Positions 48,413 through 61,400 of a stretch of 64,000 nt of DNA are shown here, piece after piece. Position 1 is the stretch's first letter, and each line of letters starts with the position of its first letter. The notes below the pieces were generated by a model, which ran no database searches, was not told where the DNA came from, and was given only the letters and a program-made list of their open reading frames with translations. The DNA lies in contig CM049308.1 of NCBI GenBank assembly GCA_026874595.1, positions 42,024,527-42,088,526 of the forward strand. Reading direction: 5' to 3'. This DNA is from Sipunculus nudus. Lineage: Eukaryota; Annelida; Sipuncula; Golfingiida; Sipunculidae. The position numbers and the translations under genes are program-made.

Positions 48413-49707
48413 AAACAAGGGACCCATGGGTTAAGGTGCTCAGCTGAAGTTTGAAAATTTAGCAAATGCAAAATATGCTGATTTGTATTGTAATGTTTTT
48501 CATATATAAAAGCATATGAGAAGCTATGAGGAAATGGCCCTCCTACTTGGCTTGCAAAACTGATACTCTGACAAGACTACAATGAAGAAAAACAATAAAA
48601 GGTATGAGATACTGTGATGCATATGAAAAATGCAAGTGTGCAGAATGAACTTATACCTTTATTTCACTTTCAGGGGAATCATGCATTTAAGTTTATATTA
48701 AACCAAATTTTTTAGCATATCCACTTATTCCATTAATAGTTTTTATCAGATTCATTTGTTTTATTTACAAGTTTTATAAAGTTGTAATAAAAAATCTAAA
48801 AATATAAGTTAAAATAACAGAATTGTAAATTGCAATCATTATTTATCCAGAGTTTAGCTCACATTAGGTCATATTATGCATACACATATATATTTTATTA
48901 TTTTTAATAATAAATGGTTAAACTGAATTTAAAAGAAAATAATGCAAAAACATGGCATCTTCAAGATTATTCCTTGAATCACTATTAAAAAGTTCTGTAT
49001 ATTACATTTTTCAGTACATGCTTAATTGTATTCACCAAAATAAAAGATCCAGTAAATTTTATAAAATAAAAACATCTTTTCAAATAAAGTATACACACTG
49101 TTGGTTGAATGAGGGACAAACAATATCATTTGGCCAATAACTATCTCAGCTATAATTTATAACTGGAATTATTATTCAATTTCACACCTGGTGAATTTTT
49201 TACTCTTCTAAAGTAAGGAATTCCTTATCTGATGACATCCACACTTTAATAGCAATACACCATTTTGTGGACACAATTAAATGTGGACTTTAATCATTGT
49301 AGCCCTGGTGGTACAATTTAAAATCTAAAATATAGCAAAAGCCTAGAATAAGAATGAATCAAATACAAAAAATTATAACATTCATCTAGTTTATGCACCA
49401 TCCAGGGGGGGGAGGGTGCAGGGCAGAGGGGAAGCCTGTCATTAGTGGCCAAGCTGAGCCAAGGCAAGCTGCCTGGAATGGGTCACATAACACAGGTGAA
49501 GGCTGTACTAGGTGGGCTTCATGTAAACAATACTTGACATGGTGTATAGAAACTCGAATAAAGCTACTCTTTTTAATCAATATCTTTGAAATTTCAGATT
49601 TTGAAAAAATTAAATCCTTATGTATATATGCTGTGAAAATTAAATCAACAGTGCTTACAGGGAAAAATACATGCTGTGGCTAAATTTGGACAAAATTTAT
49701 AATGTTT
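48413..49707 (+). mobile_element. D/C-type element lacking the 3' terminus
   Basis: Starts AAACAAGGGACCCATGGGTT then GTGCTCAGCTGAAG. It is collinear with 55648-56740 (ACTCTGACAAGACT, ATGGCATCTTCAAG, a G-rich GGGGGGGGAGGGTGCAGGG tract and GGCAAGCTGCCTGG), then CAAATTTGGACAAAATTTA near 49690, where it breaks off. The open frame at 49393-49683 comes from this repeat. Confidence 0.65.
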
Positions 49708-49874
49708 TTGGCAGGGCAGAGCCTAAAACCTGCCTTTAACTGCCTAAAATAGGTTATTACCTGCCTAAAACTGCCTTTAACTACCTGAAACCTTACTTAC
49801 CCTCACCTATGACTTGCAGTTTAACTTTTATTGTTACACAGCTGAATACATTAAAGAAATATGCTCAACAAATT
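49708..49874. repeat. Short degenerate tandem repeat
   Basis: A 12-16-base phrase, ACCTGCCTAAAA or variants (CTGCCTTTAACTGCCTAAAA), repeats about six times at 49722-49800. Origin unknown. Confidence 0.5.
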
Positions 49875-51320
49875 AACAAGGCCTACAGGCCTCATGCGAA
49901 CCTGTGCAATGGGATAAACACCAGGTACACATGGCACCACTAGTCTTGTATACAACAAAGCTATCAGATATAAATACATATGCCCAATTTCAGACTGATA
50001 TGTCAAACCTCGCCTGAGAAATAAGCAGGGACATTGATGTGCAAAAATTATTGTAGGTGGTGCCACCAGTCTTGTACACAATAAAGCTCTCTGATAAGTA
50101 TATATGCCCAATTTAAGGCTGATATATCAAATTCCTCAGGAGAAATAAGCAGGGACATACACTGTGCAAAATTCAATGTAGGTGGCGAAACCTGTCTTGT
50201 GAACAAGAAAGCCATCAATGACGCATAGACAGGTGAAAATATCAGGCCAATACATCAAACTTCCCTTGAGTTTGATGCACTGGGCTGACCAGGCTTAAGT
50301 GAGTAAAGCAGTTGCCCCCAGTGAATAGTGACAAACTGCTGATTCAAGCTACTGCACTGAGTGAACTCTTGACCTGCACCTAGGTAGACTGAGTGAACTT
50401 TTGACCTGTATCTGGCTGCACTGAGTGAACTCGACCTGTTGCATTATCTGACACAGTTGGCAGTCTGCCAAAGCTATAAATAGATCCAGGCTGAACTTTG
50501 GTGCAAAATCTGATGCAGCAGGCAGTCTGCCAAAGCTATAAATAGAATGCAGCTACTGCACTGAGTCAACACTTGACCTACACCTGGCTGCACTTCATCC
50601 AGTCTTAGTACTGTGCCAAACTATTTACAGAGCTGACATCATCTTGGCTAATGGCCAACATCTGCCAACAGTAAACCAGGTGCTGCCATCTGTACACAAA
50701 AGTGGTCCCTACTTGAAATAACTTTGAAATAAATTTTCCCAATACAAAATGCTGTTCCTCTGACCTTATGAAAAGGAAGTAGGAATGTATGAAAAATTAT
50801 TACAGATGCATACTGAATGCAAAATTATAATACAGATACATCTCACTGATGGCATAATCTTGAACAAAGTTGAGTATGCATACCAATTATTTATAATCCA
50901 TGTATAGCCATCTTTAAATAGCCACAGAGAGTAATATACATTGCCTGGTAAGATGATTGATTTAAATTGTATATCTAATTTTTTTAAAAGCTTTTAAAAA
51001 ACATTCTTGTCAATATTAATCACAGATAACCTGAAATCTAAATGTCTAGTGGCATGATGTAATACATGCTGATAAACTGATGCCAGGTTAGATGTAACAG
51101 CATCACACAGCTAACAAATTTGGTAAAATGACTCAATTCCATCTCAATAATTCAGCCAAAATTCATTCATGTGGAACAATTAAAGAATTATTGTGGGGAT
51201 TATTCTTGTAAAATATCAAACAAATTCGCTTCAGTGGCATCAGTCGAAAAACCTTGTGCAGGTTTATAACTCATATAAGAAGATACAGCAAACTGGCTTA
51301 GTGCAGCTTCCTTATACTCA
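49875..51320 (+). mobile_element. B-type element, 3'-truncated
   Basis: Starts CAAGGCCTACAGGCCTCATG then CGAACCTGTGCAATGGGATA. It has B interior units (GTAGGTGGTGCCACCAG, GAAATAAGCAGGGACAT, GAACTCTTGACCTGC, TCTGCCAAAGCTATAAATAG). A new B start at 51321 ends it. Confidence 0.6.
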
Positions 51321-53174
51321 GCCAACAGGCCTACAGGCCTAAAGCGAACCTGTGCAATCAGATATACACAAGGTATAATACTTCAATGCCAGACCATTTC
51401 TTTTCATGAACACGTGTAACATGGTATAGGTGCACACAACACAAATAAAGATTGTAGCTGGTACCACCAGTCTTGTATACAACAAAGCTATCAGAGATGT
51501 ACACATATGCCCAATTTCAGACTGATATGTCAAACCCTTCCTGAGAAATAAGCAGGGACATACACTGTGCAAAAATAATTGTAGGTGATGCCAACAGTCT
51601 TGTACACGATAAAGCTATCTGATATGTATAAATATGCTTAATTTCAGGCTGATATATCATATTCCTCGGTAGAAATAAGCAGGCATACACACTGCGCAAA
51701 AGTCATTGTAGGTGGTATAACCTGTCTTGTGAAAGAGACAGCCATCAATGACGCATAGACAGGTAAAACTATCACGCCAATACACTAAACTTCCCTTGAG
51801 TTTGATGCACTGGGCTGACCAGGCTTAGGTGAGAAAGGCAGTTGCCCTGAGTGAACTGTGACAAATCGCACAGAGTGAACTTTTGACCTGCACCTGGCTA
51901 GACTGAATGAACCTTTGACCTGTATCTGGCTGCACCGAGTGAACTCTTGACCTGTTGCATAATCTGACACAGTTGGCAGTCTGCCAAAGCGATATATAGA
52001 TCCAGGCAGACCTTATGCCTGTTGTCAAATCTGAAATAGCTGGCAGTCTGCCAAGCTAATTAACCTGAAATCTAAATGTCTAGTGGCATGATGTAATAGA
52101 TGCTGATTAACTGGTGCCAGGATAGATATAACTGCTTCACACAGCAAACATATATAGTAAAATGACTTGATTCAATCTCCATAATTCAGCCAAAAATCAT
52201 TCATGTGGAACAATTAAAGACAATTATTATAAGAATTATTGTGGGGATTATTCTTATAAAATATTAAACAAATTGGCTTCAGTGGAATCATTCAAAAAAC
52301 GTTTTGTAGGTTTATAACTCATAAAGGAAAATACAGCAAAGTGGCAAAGTTCAGCTTCACGTAACTCAGCAAAAAATCACTGAATCGAAACCATTTGAAC
52401 AAACTTGAATTACAAACGTCTGAGGATAATTAATGTGTGAAATTTTAGAATTTGGCCCAGTGATTTTTTAGAAGAAAATCTTTGTAGCCACTGTGCTAAA
52501 ATGGGCTGTTATGGCATATGACAAAATTCAGCTCCTATAACTTGGCCAAAAGTCACTGAACTGAGACCATTTGAACAAACTTCAGAAAGCACTACCCTAG
52601 GATCATTTCTATGCGATTTTAAACAATTTGGCCACATTGTTTCAGGGATTAAGTTTTTGTAGCCCTCAGTATGATATTGGCACTGATGACCTCAGTACAA
52701 AAAAAAGTGGCGCAACCAATACCTCAATTTCAGATATTACTCATGTGACTTATATTGGCATATTATTTGGTGATGAAAGCTCCAGCCGTTTCTGAGATTG
52801 TACTTTTAGTATGCTTTTTTGGACAGATGACTAAGTTCGACTTTCTGTAACTCGGGCCAAAAATCACCAAACTTAAAACATTCGAACAAATTTGAGAGAG
52901 ATTGTTCCAGGAATCATTTCTGTGAAGTATTGGACAATTTGGCTGAACAGTTTTGGAGAAGATTTTTAAAGGTTTTTCAGCTTTTTCCCTATAAATTCTA
53001 AGAAAATGTAGCTAGCAAAAAAATAAGTAAAATCCAATAAGAGTTTTTTAGATGACTAATTTTTTGCATAAAATTTGGTGATGCTTACTCCTGCCATTTT
53101 GAAGATGGTATGGGTAAACGTACAGATGACGGCCGATGGCCAACCCAACACCATTTTATAAGTTCGCAGGTTCG
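51321..53174 (+). mobile_element. B-type element, near complete
   Basis: Starts CCAACAGGCCTACAGGCCTA then AAGCGAACCTGTGCAATCAG and ends GCAGGTTCGCTAAAAA at about 53174. It includes the three B interior sections in order: short GTGRTGCCA units, CTTGACCTG units, then CATTTGAACAAACTT/GGTGATGCTTACTCC units. GCGAACCTGTG at the 5' end pairs with a CRCAGGTTCGC form at the 3' end. Confidence 0.65.
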
Positions 53175-54010
53175 CTAAAAAGCACTGAACCAAAACCATT
53201 TGAACAAACTTGAATTATCAACATGAGGATAATTCATGCATGAGATTTTAGAATTTGGCCCAGTGGTTTTTGAGAAGAAGATCTTTGTAGCCACTTTGCT
53301 AAAATGGGCTGTTATGCCATATGACTTATTTCAGCTTCCTATAACTCATGCAAAAAGTCACTAGAGAGACCATTTGAACAAACTTCAGAAAGCACTACCC
53401 TAGGATCATTTCTGAGTGATATTAAATACAATTTGGCCATATGGTTTCAGAGAAGAAGTTCTTTGTAGCCCTCAGTATGATACAGGCACTGATGACCCCC
53501 GTACAAAAAAGGCCAATGCAGGTGGCGCCAGCAGTACCTCAATTTCAGATATGACTCGTTTGACAAACATTTGCATAAAATTTGGTGATGATAGCTCCAG
53601 CCATTTCTGAGATTGGAATTTTTGTATGCTTTTTTGGACATATGACTAAGTTCAACTTCCTGTAACTGGACCAAAAATCCTCGCACTGGAACCATTCACA
53701 CAAATTTAAGAGAGATTGTTTCTGGGATTATTTTTGTAAAATACTGGACAATTTGGCAGGATGGTTTCGGAGGAGAAGACTTTTAAAGGTTTTGAAGCTT
53801 TTTTCCCAATAAAATCTAAGTAAATGCAGAAAGCCAAAAATAAACAAAATCCCAGTTTTTTAGATGACTGATTTTTTGCATAAAGTTCGTCGATGCTAGC
53901 TCCTGCCGTTTTTTAGATAGTATAGGTTAAAGTACAGACAACGCATGACATACTGACGGACAATGAACGACACCGCACCACCGCATGATGGCTCACCAGT
54001 TCGCTAAAAA
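53175..54010 (+). mobile_element. B-type element, 5'-truncated, tandem to the previous copy
   Basis: Repeats the last section of the preceding copy (CATTTGAACAAACTT, GCAGGTGGCGCCAGCAG, TTTGGTGATGATAGCTCCAG) and ends GCTCACCAGTTCGCTAAAAA at about 54008. The open frames near 53416-53695 belong to this repeat. Confidence 0.6.
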
Positions 54011-55027
54011 CAATCTTGTTAACAGTTCACTCATGCAAAGAGTTTTTTTTTAATTTTTTTATTCAATGTCTTCATGAAAAGTTATTAATACTGAGAGACT
54101 AAAAGACCTGACAAGCTTACAAAACTGTCAATTAAATTACTTTCGAAAAGTAATGCAACAACCCAATAGTAAAATCAGGGTGGTATATGGTATCAGAAGA
54201 CCAGCACTGTTTAATTTAGGTTGAAAGATTTCACACAAAAACGTGCCTATTTAACTATATATTTTGAATAACACAGAAGTGTTGCTTAATTTTTATTTGT
54301 TACTTTCATGTATTTTTTTTAAACTGACCAAAGTAATGTCATGTTTTGCAGAAGAAAAACAAAATATCTTGATTAAAATAATAAAATCACTTTCTAAAAG
54401 ACATCTAGTGATATTAGCTACTAAGGGGTCATCTCAGATGGCCGCTGTTCAGATAAACGCCATTGTATCACCTTTACGCGGTCCATTTGTATGCTGATTA
54501 TATAGACGCCATCCTTTTATAAACACTATTGTATGCTAAGGGGGCCCATACATCCTTCATTAAGATGTCTAAATACAAGCCATATAGCCATATTTTGTTT
54601 TGCATCATATTTTTTTACATGTGTATATTATGTGAATGGAGACAGACTTAAAGATAGAGCCAATGTATTATAGAAGCCATCATATGCTGAGCAGGCCTAT
54701 GCACCCTTTATTAAGACGCCTACATTATGTTATGTTTTATCAATATATTATATTTTGAATATGTATATTGTTTCCTTAAATTTGAGACAAAATTTAATAA
54801 AACATTAATCAATAACAATGTGATAAATGTGTAAAGCTTTTAACGTTGTATATGAATGACTTTTTTATATATAATTATAAATATATATATATGTGTATAT
54901 ATACATATGGAACAAAACACCAAAAACGGCTGAAAAATTGGCTCTCCTATCCTAAATGTAAAACATAGATTAATATTGGCGGATGGATTTATTTTCCAGT
55001 TACACTGGAAAATTTATCTTGAAAAAA
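54011..55027. other. Mostly unrecognised; weak duplicated phrase
   Basis: No supported gene. Two related segments at about 54500-54580 and 54655-54730 share TATGCTRAGSRGGCCYAT and ATTAAGAYGYCTA, suggesting an old tandem duplication of about 150-170 bp. An open frame at 54264-54497 has no recognisable domain. Confidence 0.4.
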
Positions 55028-55647
55028 TAAATAAACAAGGGACCTATGGGTCACGGCGCTCAGCTGTTATATAAGATAAAAAAATATGATTTTAAAATGA
55101 GGCACATGCTGGTTTTGTGTGGAAATAAATATAAGCTGTATTATGAGTTGTTAGTGTTAAGCTTATGAATGATTTTGATAGTTTCTTTGGAGACAGGGAA
55201 GAGATTGATTTCATTTATTTTATTAACAAATGGAGTGCCACTGTCATACAGATTTGACTTGGCCATATACCTGATAAGCAGCACATATAAGATAAAGAGT
55301 TTAACTATTTATTAAAATTTAATAATAAATATTGTGCCAAATATAATTTTTATTAAAAATAATAGGAGAATCATATGATTTTTTTAATAAAATATAACTG
55401 AAATGATTATTAAAATAATATTATAGAATATATTAATGAATGCATTCATGAATACATTTTGAAAGTATTTGCACTGGTATTCAAATACTTTCATTTTTAC
55501 CTGAATTTCCATTCTTATGCAAGAAATTTTATAATGGAGTACATATTCATAATCATATTCATATTCATATACATTTGCCAAGTATTCGCACCATGTCTGG
55601 CATTTATTCAGTTTTAGCCAAACAATGATGTTGAGAATCTAGAATAT
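55028..55647 (+). repeat. D-type 5' end followed by unrecognised AT-rich sequence
   Basis: AAACAAGGGACCTATGGGTC and CGGCGCTCAGCTGTT mark a D 5' end at about 55032. The rest resembles no other D interior closely. No gene. Confidence 0.45.
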
Positions 55648-57292
55648 AAACAAAGGACCCATGGGTCACGACAACCAGCTTAAGTTTGAAATTTTTGCAA
55701 ATGCAAAATATGAAAATATTCTATTGTAATGTTTTTTATTTATATAAGCATATGAGAAGCTAAGAGGAAAGGGCCCTCCTACTTGGTTATAGAAAAGTTC
55801 TCAATATATGATTGCAAACTAATACTCTGACAAGACTGTCAAGAAGAAAAACAGTAAAAGTTTTGAGATACTGTGATGCATATGAAAAATTTGCAGATGG
55901 ACAGGCAAGTGGACAGAATGGACTAATACCTTCATTTCACTTTCAAGGGAATAATGCATTTAAGTTTATATATAACAACATGGCATCTACAAAATTATTC
56001 CTTGAATCCCTATTAAAACATTTTGCACATTGGAGTTTTCAGTACATGCTTAATTTTATTCACCGAAATAAAATAAAAGATTCAGTACATTTGATAAAAT
56101 AAAAACATCTTTTCAAATAAAGTATACACACTGTTGGTTGAATGAGGGACAAACAATATCATTATGCTAATTACAATCTCAGCTATAATTAATTACTGGA
56201 ATTAATAGTCAATTTCACACCTGGTGAAGTTTTACTCTTCTGAAGTAAAGCATTACTTATCTGATGAACATCCACACTTTCATAGCAATACATCACTTTG
56301 TGGACACAATTAAATGTGCACTTTAATCATTGTAACCCTGGTGGTACAATACAAAATCTAAAATGTAGCATGTCCAAGAATAAAATAAAATACAGAAAAT
56401 TATAACATTCATCTAGTTTATGCACCCGCTGGGGGGGGGGGGGGGGTGAGTGCAGGGCAGAGGGGAAGCCTGCTAGTAGTGGCCAAGCTTGGCCAAGGCA
56501 AGCTGCCTGGGGTGGGTTACATAATGCAAGTGAAGGCTGTACTACTAGGTGGGCCAGATGTAAACAACACTTGACATGGTGTATGAAAACTTGAATAAAA
56601 GCTACTCTTTTCAAACAATTTCTTTGAAATTTCAGATTTTAAAAGATTAAATCCTTATGTATATATGCTGTGAAAATAAAATCAACAGTACTTACAGGGA
56701 AAAAACGTGCCACTGCCAAATTTGGACAAAATTTAAGGTATTGATTTTTTATTTATGCTAATAACTTGAACAATTTGCAAAATCCAGATCTAATTTTGGG
56801 TAAACAATTGAATCTTGATTAAATAAAGTTATATTCCTGAAAAAAGTCTCCAGCTTCAGCAATTCTCATGTTAAGTGAGCAAATATATTTCCTGATTTTT
56901 AAAAAATTGCATTATATTTGGGCCTATAACTTCAAAATAATACCCAATACTGACCTTATTTTTGGTAAGTGCACAGAAAATGTATGGAAGAATATGAATA
57001 CTAAATCTGATCAAAAACAGATCAGTGGTTTTGATATTAGGCAGTCTTGAAGTGTAACAATGGCTTTTTTATGGAAAACGGAGGTTTTTCCTTAATATCT
57101 CGAAGGAACGAAGTTCTAATGACCCAATTTTTGGTATGGTAGGAGATTTTGGGGACATCTAATGGTATGCAGAATTTTGGATTCGTAGGTCCAACATTTT
57201 TAAAACGTGCCCTGTTAACGGACGGACAGCCGGACGACGGACAAAGGACCACGACTATAGCTCAGATGACTTATAGTCAGCTGAGCTAAAAA
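55648..57292 (+). mobile_element. Complete D/C-type element, 1.65 kb
   Basis: Has both termini: 5' AAACAAAGGACCCATGGGTC with GACCCATGGGTC palindrome, and 3' CTATAGCTCAGATGACTTAT then AGTCAGCTGAGCTAAAAA. It has a G-run near 56431-56446 and a GACGGACAGCCGGACGACGG microsatellite at about 57220. GCTCAGCTGA-like sequence at the 5' side is inverted at the 3' side. No coding frame. It is the best whole copy for defining the D plus C family. Confidence 0.7.
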
Positions 57293-58472
57293 TTTTTAAA
57301 AAAATATAAAATAATAAATAGAATAACTGTATATATTTCTTCATTTTGGCCTATTTTAAACAAAATTTTTTTTGTTTAAATTGTCTTTTATTAACATTCT
57401 GAACTATAGTCAGCTTTCTTTTATGGTACGCAAGCATGTGTGATCAGTACGGAGATGCCCGTCTTGTCATGTGATGATTACAGATATGCTCAATTAGCAG
57501 AAGACCTCAAGTATTGAGTTATTGTTATTAAAGTACTAATTAATTCAAAGACAGTAAATGGCCTACGATCCTTGGTATCTAGTACTACAACCTGCGAGCT
57601 AAACAGATAAAGCTCCAGGAAACAGCAAAGTTACTCTGATTTACCTTCTCGACTCTGATGTGAACGTGCATTAATTTGCACAAATCTCGCCACTGCCCTG
57701 ATTACACCATTACAGAAAAGTTCAGAATTTGGTTTGCTTGTTATCCTACGAACAACAGGCAATTAAGTCTTGATATATCGTATATGGAACACATGTTAAG
57801 CTAAATGAAGACTGCCATGGCATATTTTTATGAAAGTATTTGTAAGACTGGCGTGACAGCAATAAGGGGTTTACCGCCTAGATAAGGGGGAGCAGATGTC
57901 AACCTAAGTTGTAACAGCATTAAGGGGAGAAATCCCCATGTGTATAGTCCATCCCAAAACCCTTGTCTGCATGTTTTTTCGTTATAATTATTTTAAGAAT
58001 ATTCTTTAAAAATGCCCTTTGGCCTGAAGTAGATAAACAGATATTCCACCAATTTTGTGTAGTTATATATCATGAAAAACGTATTTACTTTGCGACTTTT
58101 TTGTGTTATTTATGCTGAAATACTATGGATGGCGTCTTCCTGGCACTGCTGGACAATACATTCCTCTATGGTACACTTTCCATGTCTATGGCCGTGTTTG
58201 GTGTTTGTTAGATAACAGTTAGTCACAAAGATGTCACAGTGATTGATCGCGCGTCACCTTCATTTGACTGACGTCATAAGTTTGACTGGCTTGTTTATTA
58301 TCAGTTCTCAGGCAAGGAATAGGTCGTAAACGATGTAACTTGTTTTGTAATATTCTGGATTATTTGTCTCTAACAAATTCAAAGCACGGTAAGGCATCAC
58401 TTTTTACACAGTTAGTCGGTGGAATAGCTCCTGCAACCTTTGGACAAGAAAGGTTTACACTGCTTCACTTGT
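57293..58472. other. Non-repetitive stretch; no gene found
   Basis: I recognise none of the window's repeats here. A CRE-type octamer TGACGTCA lies at 58269-58276 within GACTGACGTCATAAG. No open frame with splice sites stands out. Confidence 0.4.
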
Positions 58473-61400
58473 AAACAAGTGGCCCATGGGCCATGACGCT
58501 CAGCTGAATTCAAGGAATGTTGAACAATGAGCAAAATGACTGCCAGAGTGCAAACAAATCATGAATTTTGTGAAAAGTCCTTAGAAATGGGTTTCAGTGG
58601 GCTTTTGGACAGATGACAACTTCATTTGAAGGTCTCATAAATAGAGAAAAAATGCTTTAAAAATTGAAAAAAATACAGGTGGCGCCACCAGTTTGCAGGA
58701 ACTGATGGAACACTCCATGATCAATATGCCTGAAAAGAATCATGGAGATCAATGCATTGGTTATTCAGATACTGGAGTTTAAATTTGTATCAAATTTTTA
58801 ATTATTCTGAGGGGTACTTACTTTGAAGGATATGGGTTACAGAGACCTAATTTCATGTTTTCACAGAGACTTTTCATGAACCTCCCTTGATGTCAAGTAA
58901 GAAGAATCTAGGTCCTGCGGTTACGATTTGTGCCCTGTTAACAAATGACTTCTTTGAAGGTCTCAAAAATAAAGAAAAAAATTCGTAAAAATTGAAAAAA
59001 AATACATATGGCGCCACAAGTTTGCAGGAACGGATGGAACATCCCATGATCAATATTCATGCAAAGAATCATGGTGATCAATGCAGTAGTTATTCAGAGA
59101 CTTGAGCTTTTGTATCAAATTTTGCATTATTCTGGGGGGTACTTCAGAGCCCCATAGCTCCAAGGATATGGGTAACAGAGACCTAATTTCAGGTTTTCAA
59201 GGAGATTTTTCATGGACCTCCCTGGATATTAAGTTTGAAGATTCCAGATCCAATGGTTATGATTTTTGCCATGTTAACAGATGACAGTTTCATTGAGGTT
59301 TGAAAAAATAAAGAGAAAAAAATTTGCAAAAAATTTGGAAAAAAATACAGGTGGCGCCACCAGCCTGCAGGAAGTGATGGATTATCCCATGATTAATATT
59401 CATGCAGAGAATCTTGGTGATCAATGCAGTGGTTATTCAGATACTTGAGCTTTTGTATCAAATTTTGCATTATTCTGGGGGATACTTTAGAGCCCCATGG
59501 CTCTGAGGTTTTGGGTAACAGAGACCTAATTTTCAGTTTCCAAGAAGACTTTTCATTGGCCTCTCTGCGTGTCAAGAAAGAAGATTCTAGGTCCAGCCGT
59601 TATGATTTGTGCCCTGTTATCTGATGACCGCATCTTTTAAGGTATCAAAAATAGAGAAAGAAAATTGTAAAAATACAGGTGGCGCCACCAGTCTGCAGAA
59701 ACCGATGAAATACCCCATGATCAATATCCATGCAGGCCTTGCCTTTTGAAAAAGGCACGGGAGTGAAAAATCACTCCCCTCATAGAGTTAAGGCGAGTGG
59801 TTCACTCGCCTGAAATTAAAGAGTTAAAATTTCCCCTCTAATTCCTGAATATATCATTATATAGTTCAGTAGGGTATAATTTACCTTTCTGTGCAGTAAC
59901 AGGTGAAGTGTTTACCCATAAGGTCAACAGATTAACTTATATTGTAATATACAACTAATAACCATAATTTAAATGTTTACAAAAAAAAATTCCATGATCA
60001 TTTACTAACAGCATAATTTGTATTTTTATGCACTAATAAGTAAATATTTTGGTTGTGATGGCATTATTACACATATATTTCAGAATACATTATTCAAAAT
60101 TAAATATTTACAAACAAATATTTATTTGAGATATTTTTGTTGAAGTTGGGCCGCATGAAATCTCATCAACTGATGAGTCCCGGGGATACTTCAGTTAATT
60201 GGCCCTTTAACATATACGAAAAGTCTTAACAAATTAAAAGATAAGAAAGAAATTATTATAAGAAGAGGAGAAGATAATAAAGTGTTGAAATATAGGTATA
60301 TCAAATGGTATATGAATCGACATGTATGGCCTCTGTGCTAAATCTTGATTATTTAGTAGGTTTGACGGAAAAACACGTGCCAATGTCGATCTGTTCATTC
60401 TTCTTCTTGGTTCAATAAAAAGTCGATGATACAGTCAATAAAATACAAAATATGTATATATATTTTAAAAAATCTGTACGAATATATTGCATCTAGTACC
60501 TGAACACTTCTAAAAATCAACTGTTTCCCCGTTTGTTAATCTAAATAAAGATATCAGATAGCCGCGTCTAAGTGTACAATTTTTCGTGGTGCCATGTGTC
60601 AGTTGACCATCGCTAAAAACGCGTATTATCAGTTCATATATTGTTCGACAAATGTCAACTGCAGAAACTACCAAGCTTCATTTCAGAAAACAATAATTAT
60701 AAATAGACCTAACTTGCGCTTTAAGCGGGTTTGACATGTTTTGCAACTTGCTCTTCAGCGGTGGGAATTCATGTCACATACTGACATAGGGCCTAACTGC
60801 AGAAAGCGTCGGTTGCGTGAACATACAACAGGTCACAGAAGTCCCGGGACGACTAAGGCTTGCACATGCGAATATTGACATGAGGGAATTCCTATTCAAA
60901 TTAATTTAAGGCATGTGACAAATGTATCCAATAGCGCCCGAATATTATAAAGAACATAAGACATGCGCAGAAAACAACTGAGTAGGCCTAATGACGATCT
61001 CTGTCTAGACCAGACGCAGTCATGGATTCCGCAGTTGTGGCAGCGTGTAAGATTATTTGCACAACAAATACAAGAAATTAACCAAATTCACTTTAAGTTG
61101 TCACGTTTTCATATGTCATAACAGTTTTGGACTGAAGAGAAACTGTGACGGTCGGAAGTGACAGTTCCGGTTAAAATCGTTCTTCTGTTAACAGATATTC
61201 CATTGTAATTGAAGCCGGACTTGCGGTCATTGTATATAATTTTTAATTATAATTTTGACTCGCGTGTTTCTTCATTGAATATCACAAAAATTTAAACAAA
61301 TTCATACAGATTTCAAGGCACCAGGCGGCATTTCGTCAAGTTGAAGTCGATACCCTCTCAGCTGGTCAGGCGGTTCCATCAAGCAAACAAATCGTCCAGC

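Noticed and set aside
61022-61046. ATG start MDSAVVAA followed by GTAAGATT, resembling a first exon
   Set aside because: It lies inside the 59733-61660 element, and joining it to the 62874 candidate gives the wrong phase. Not called as a gene.
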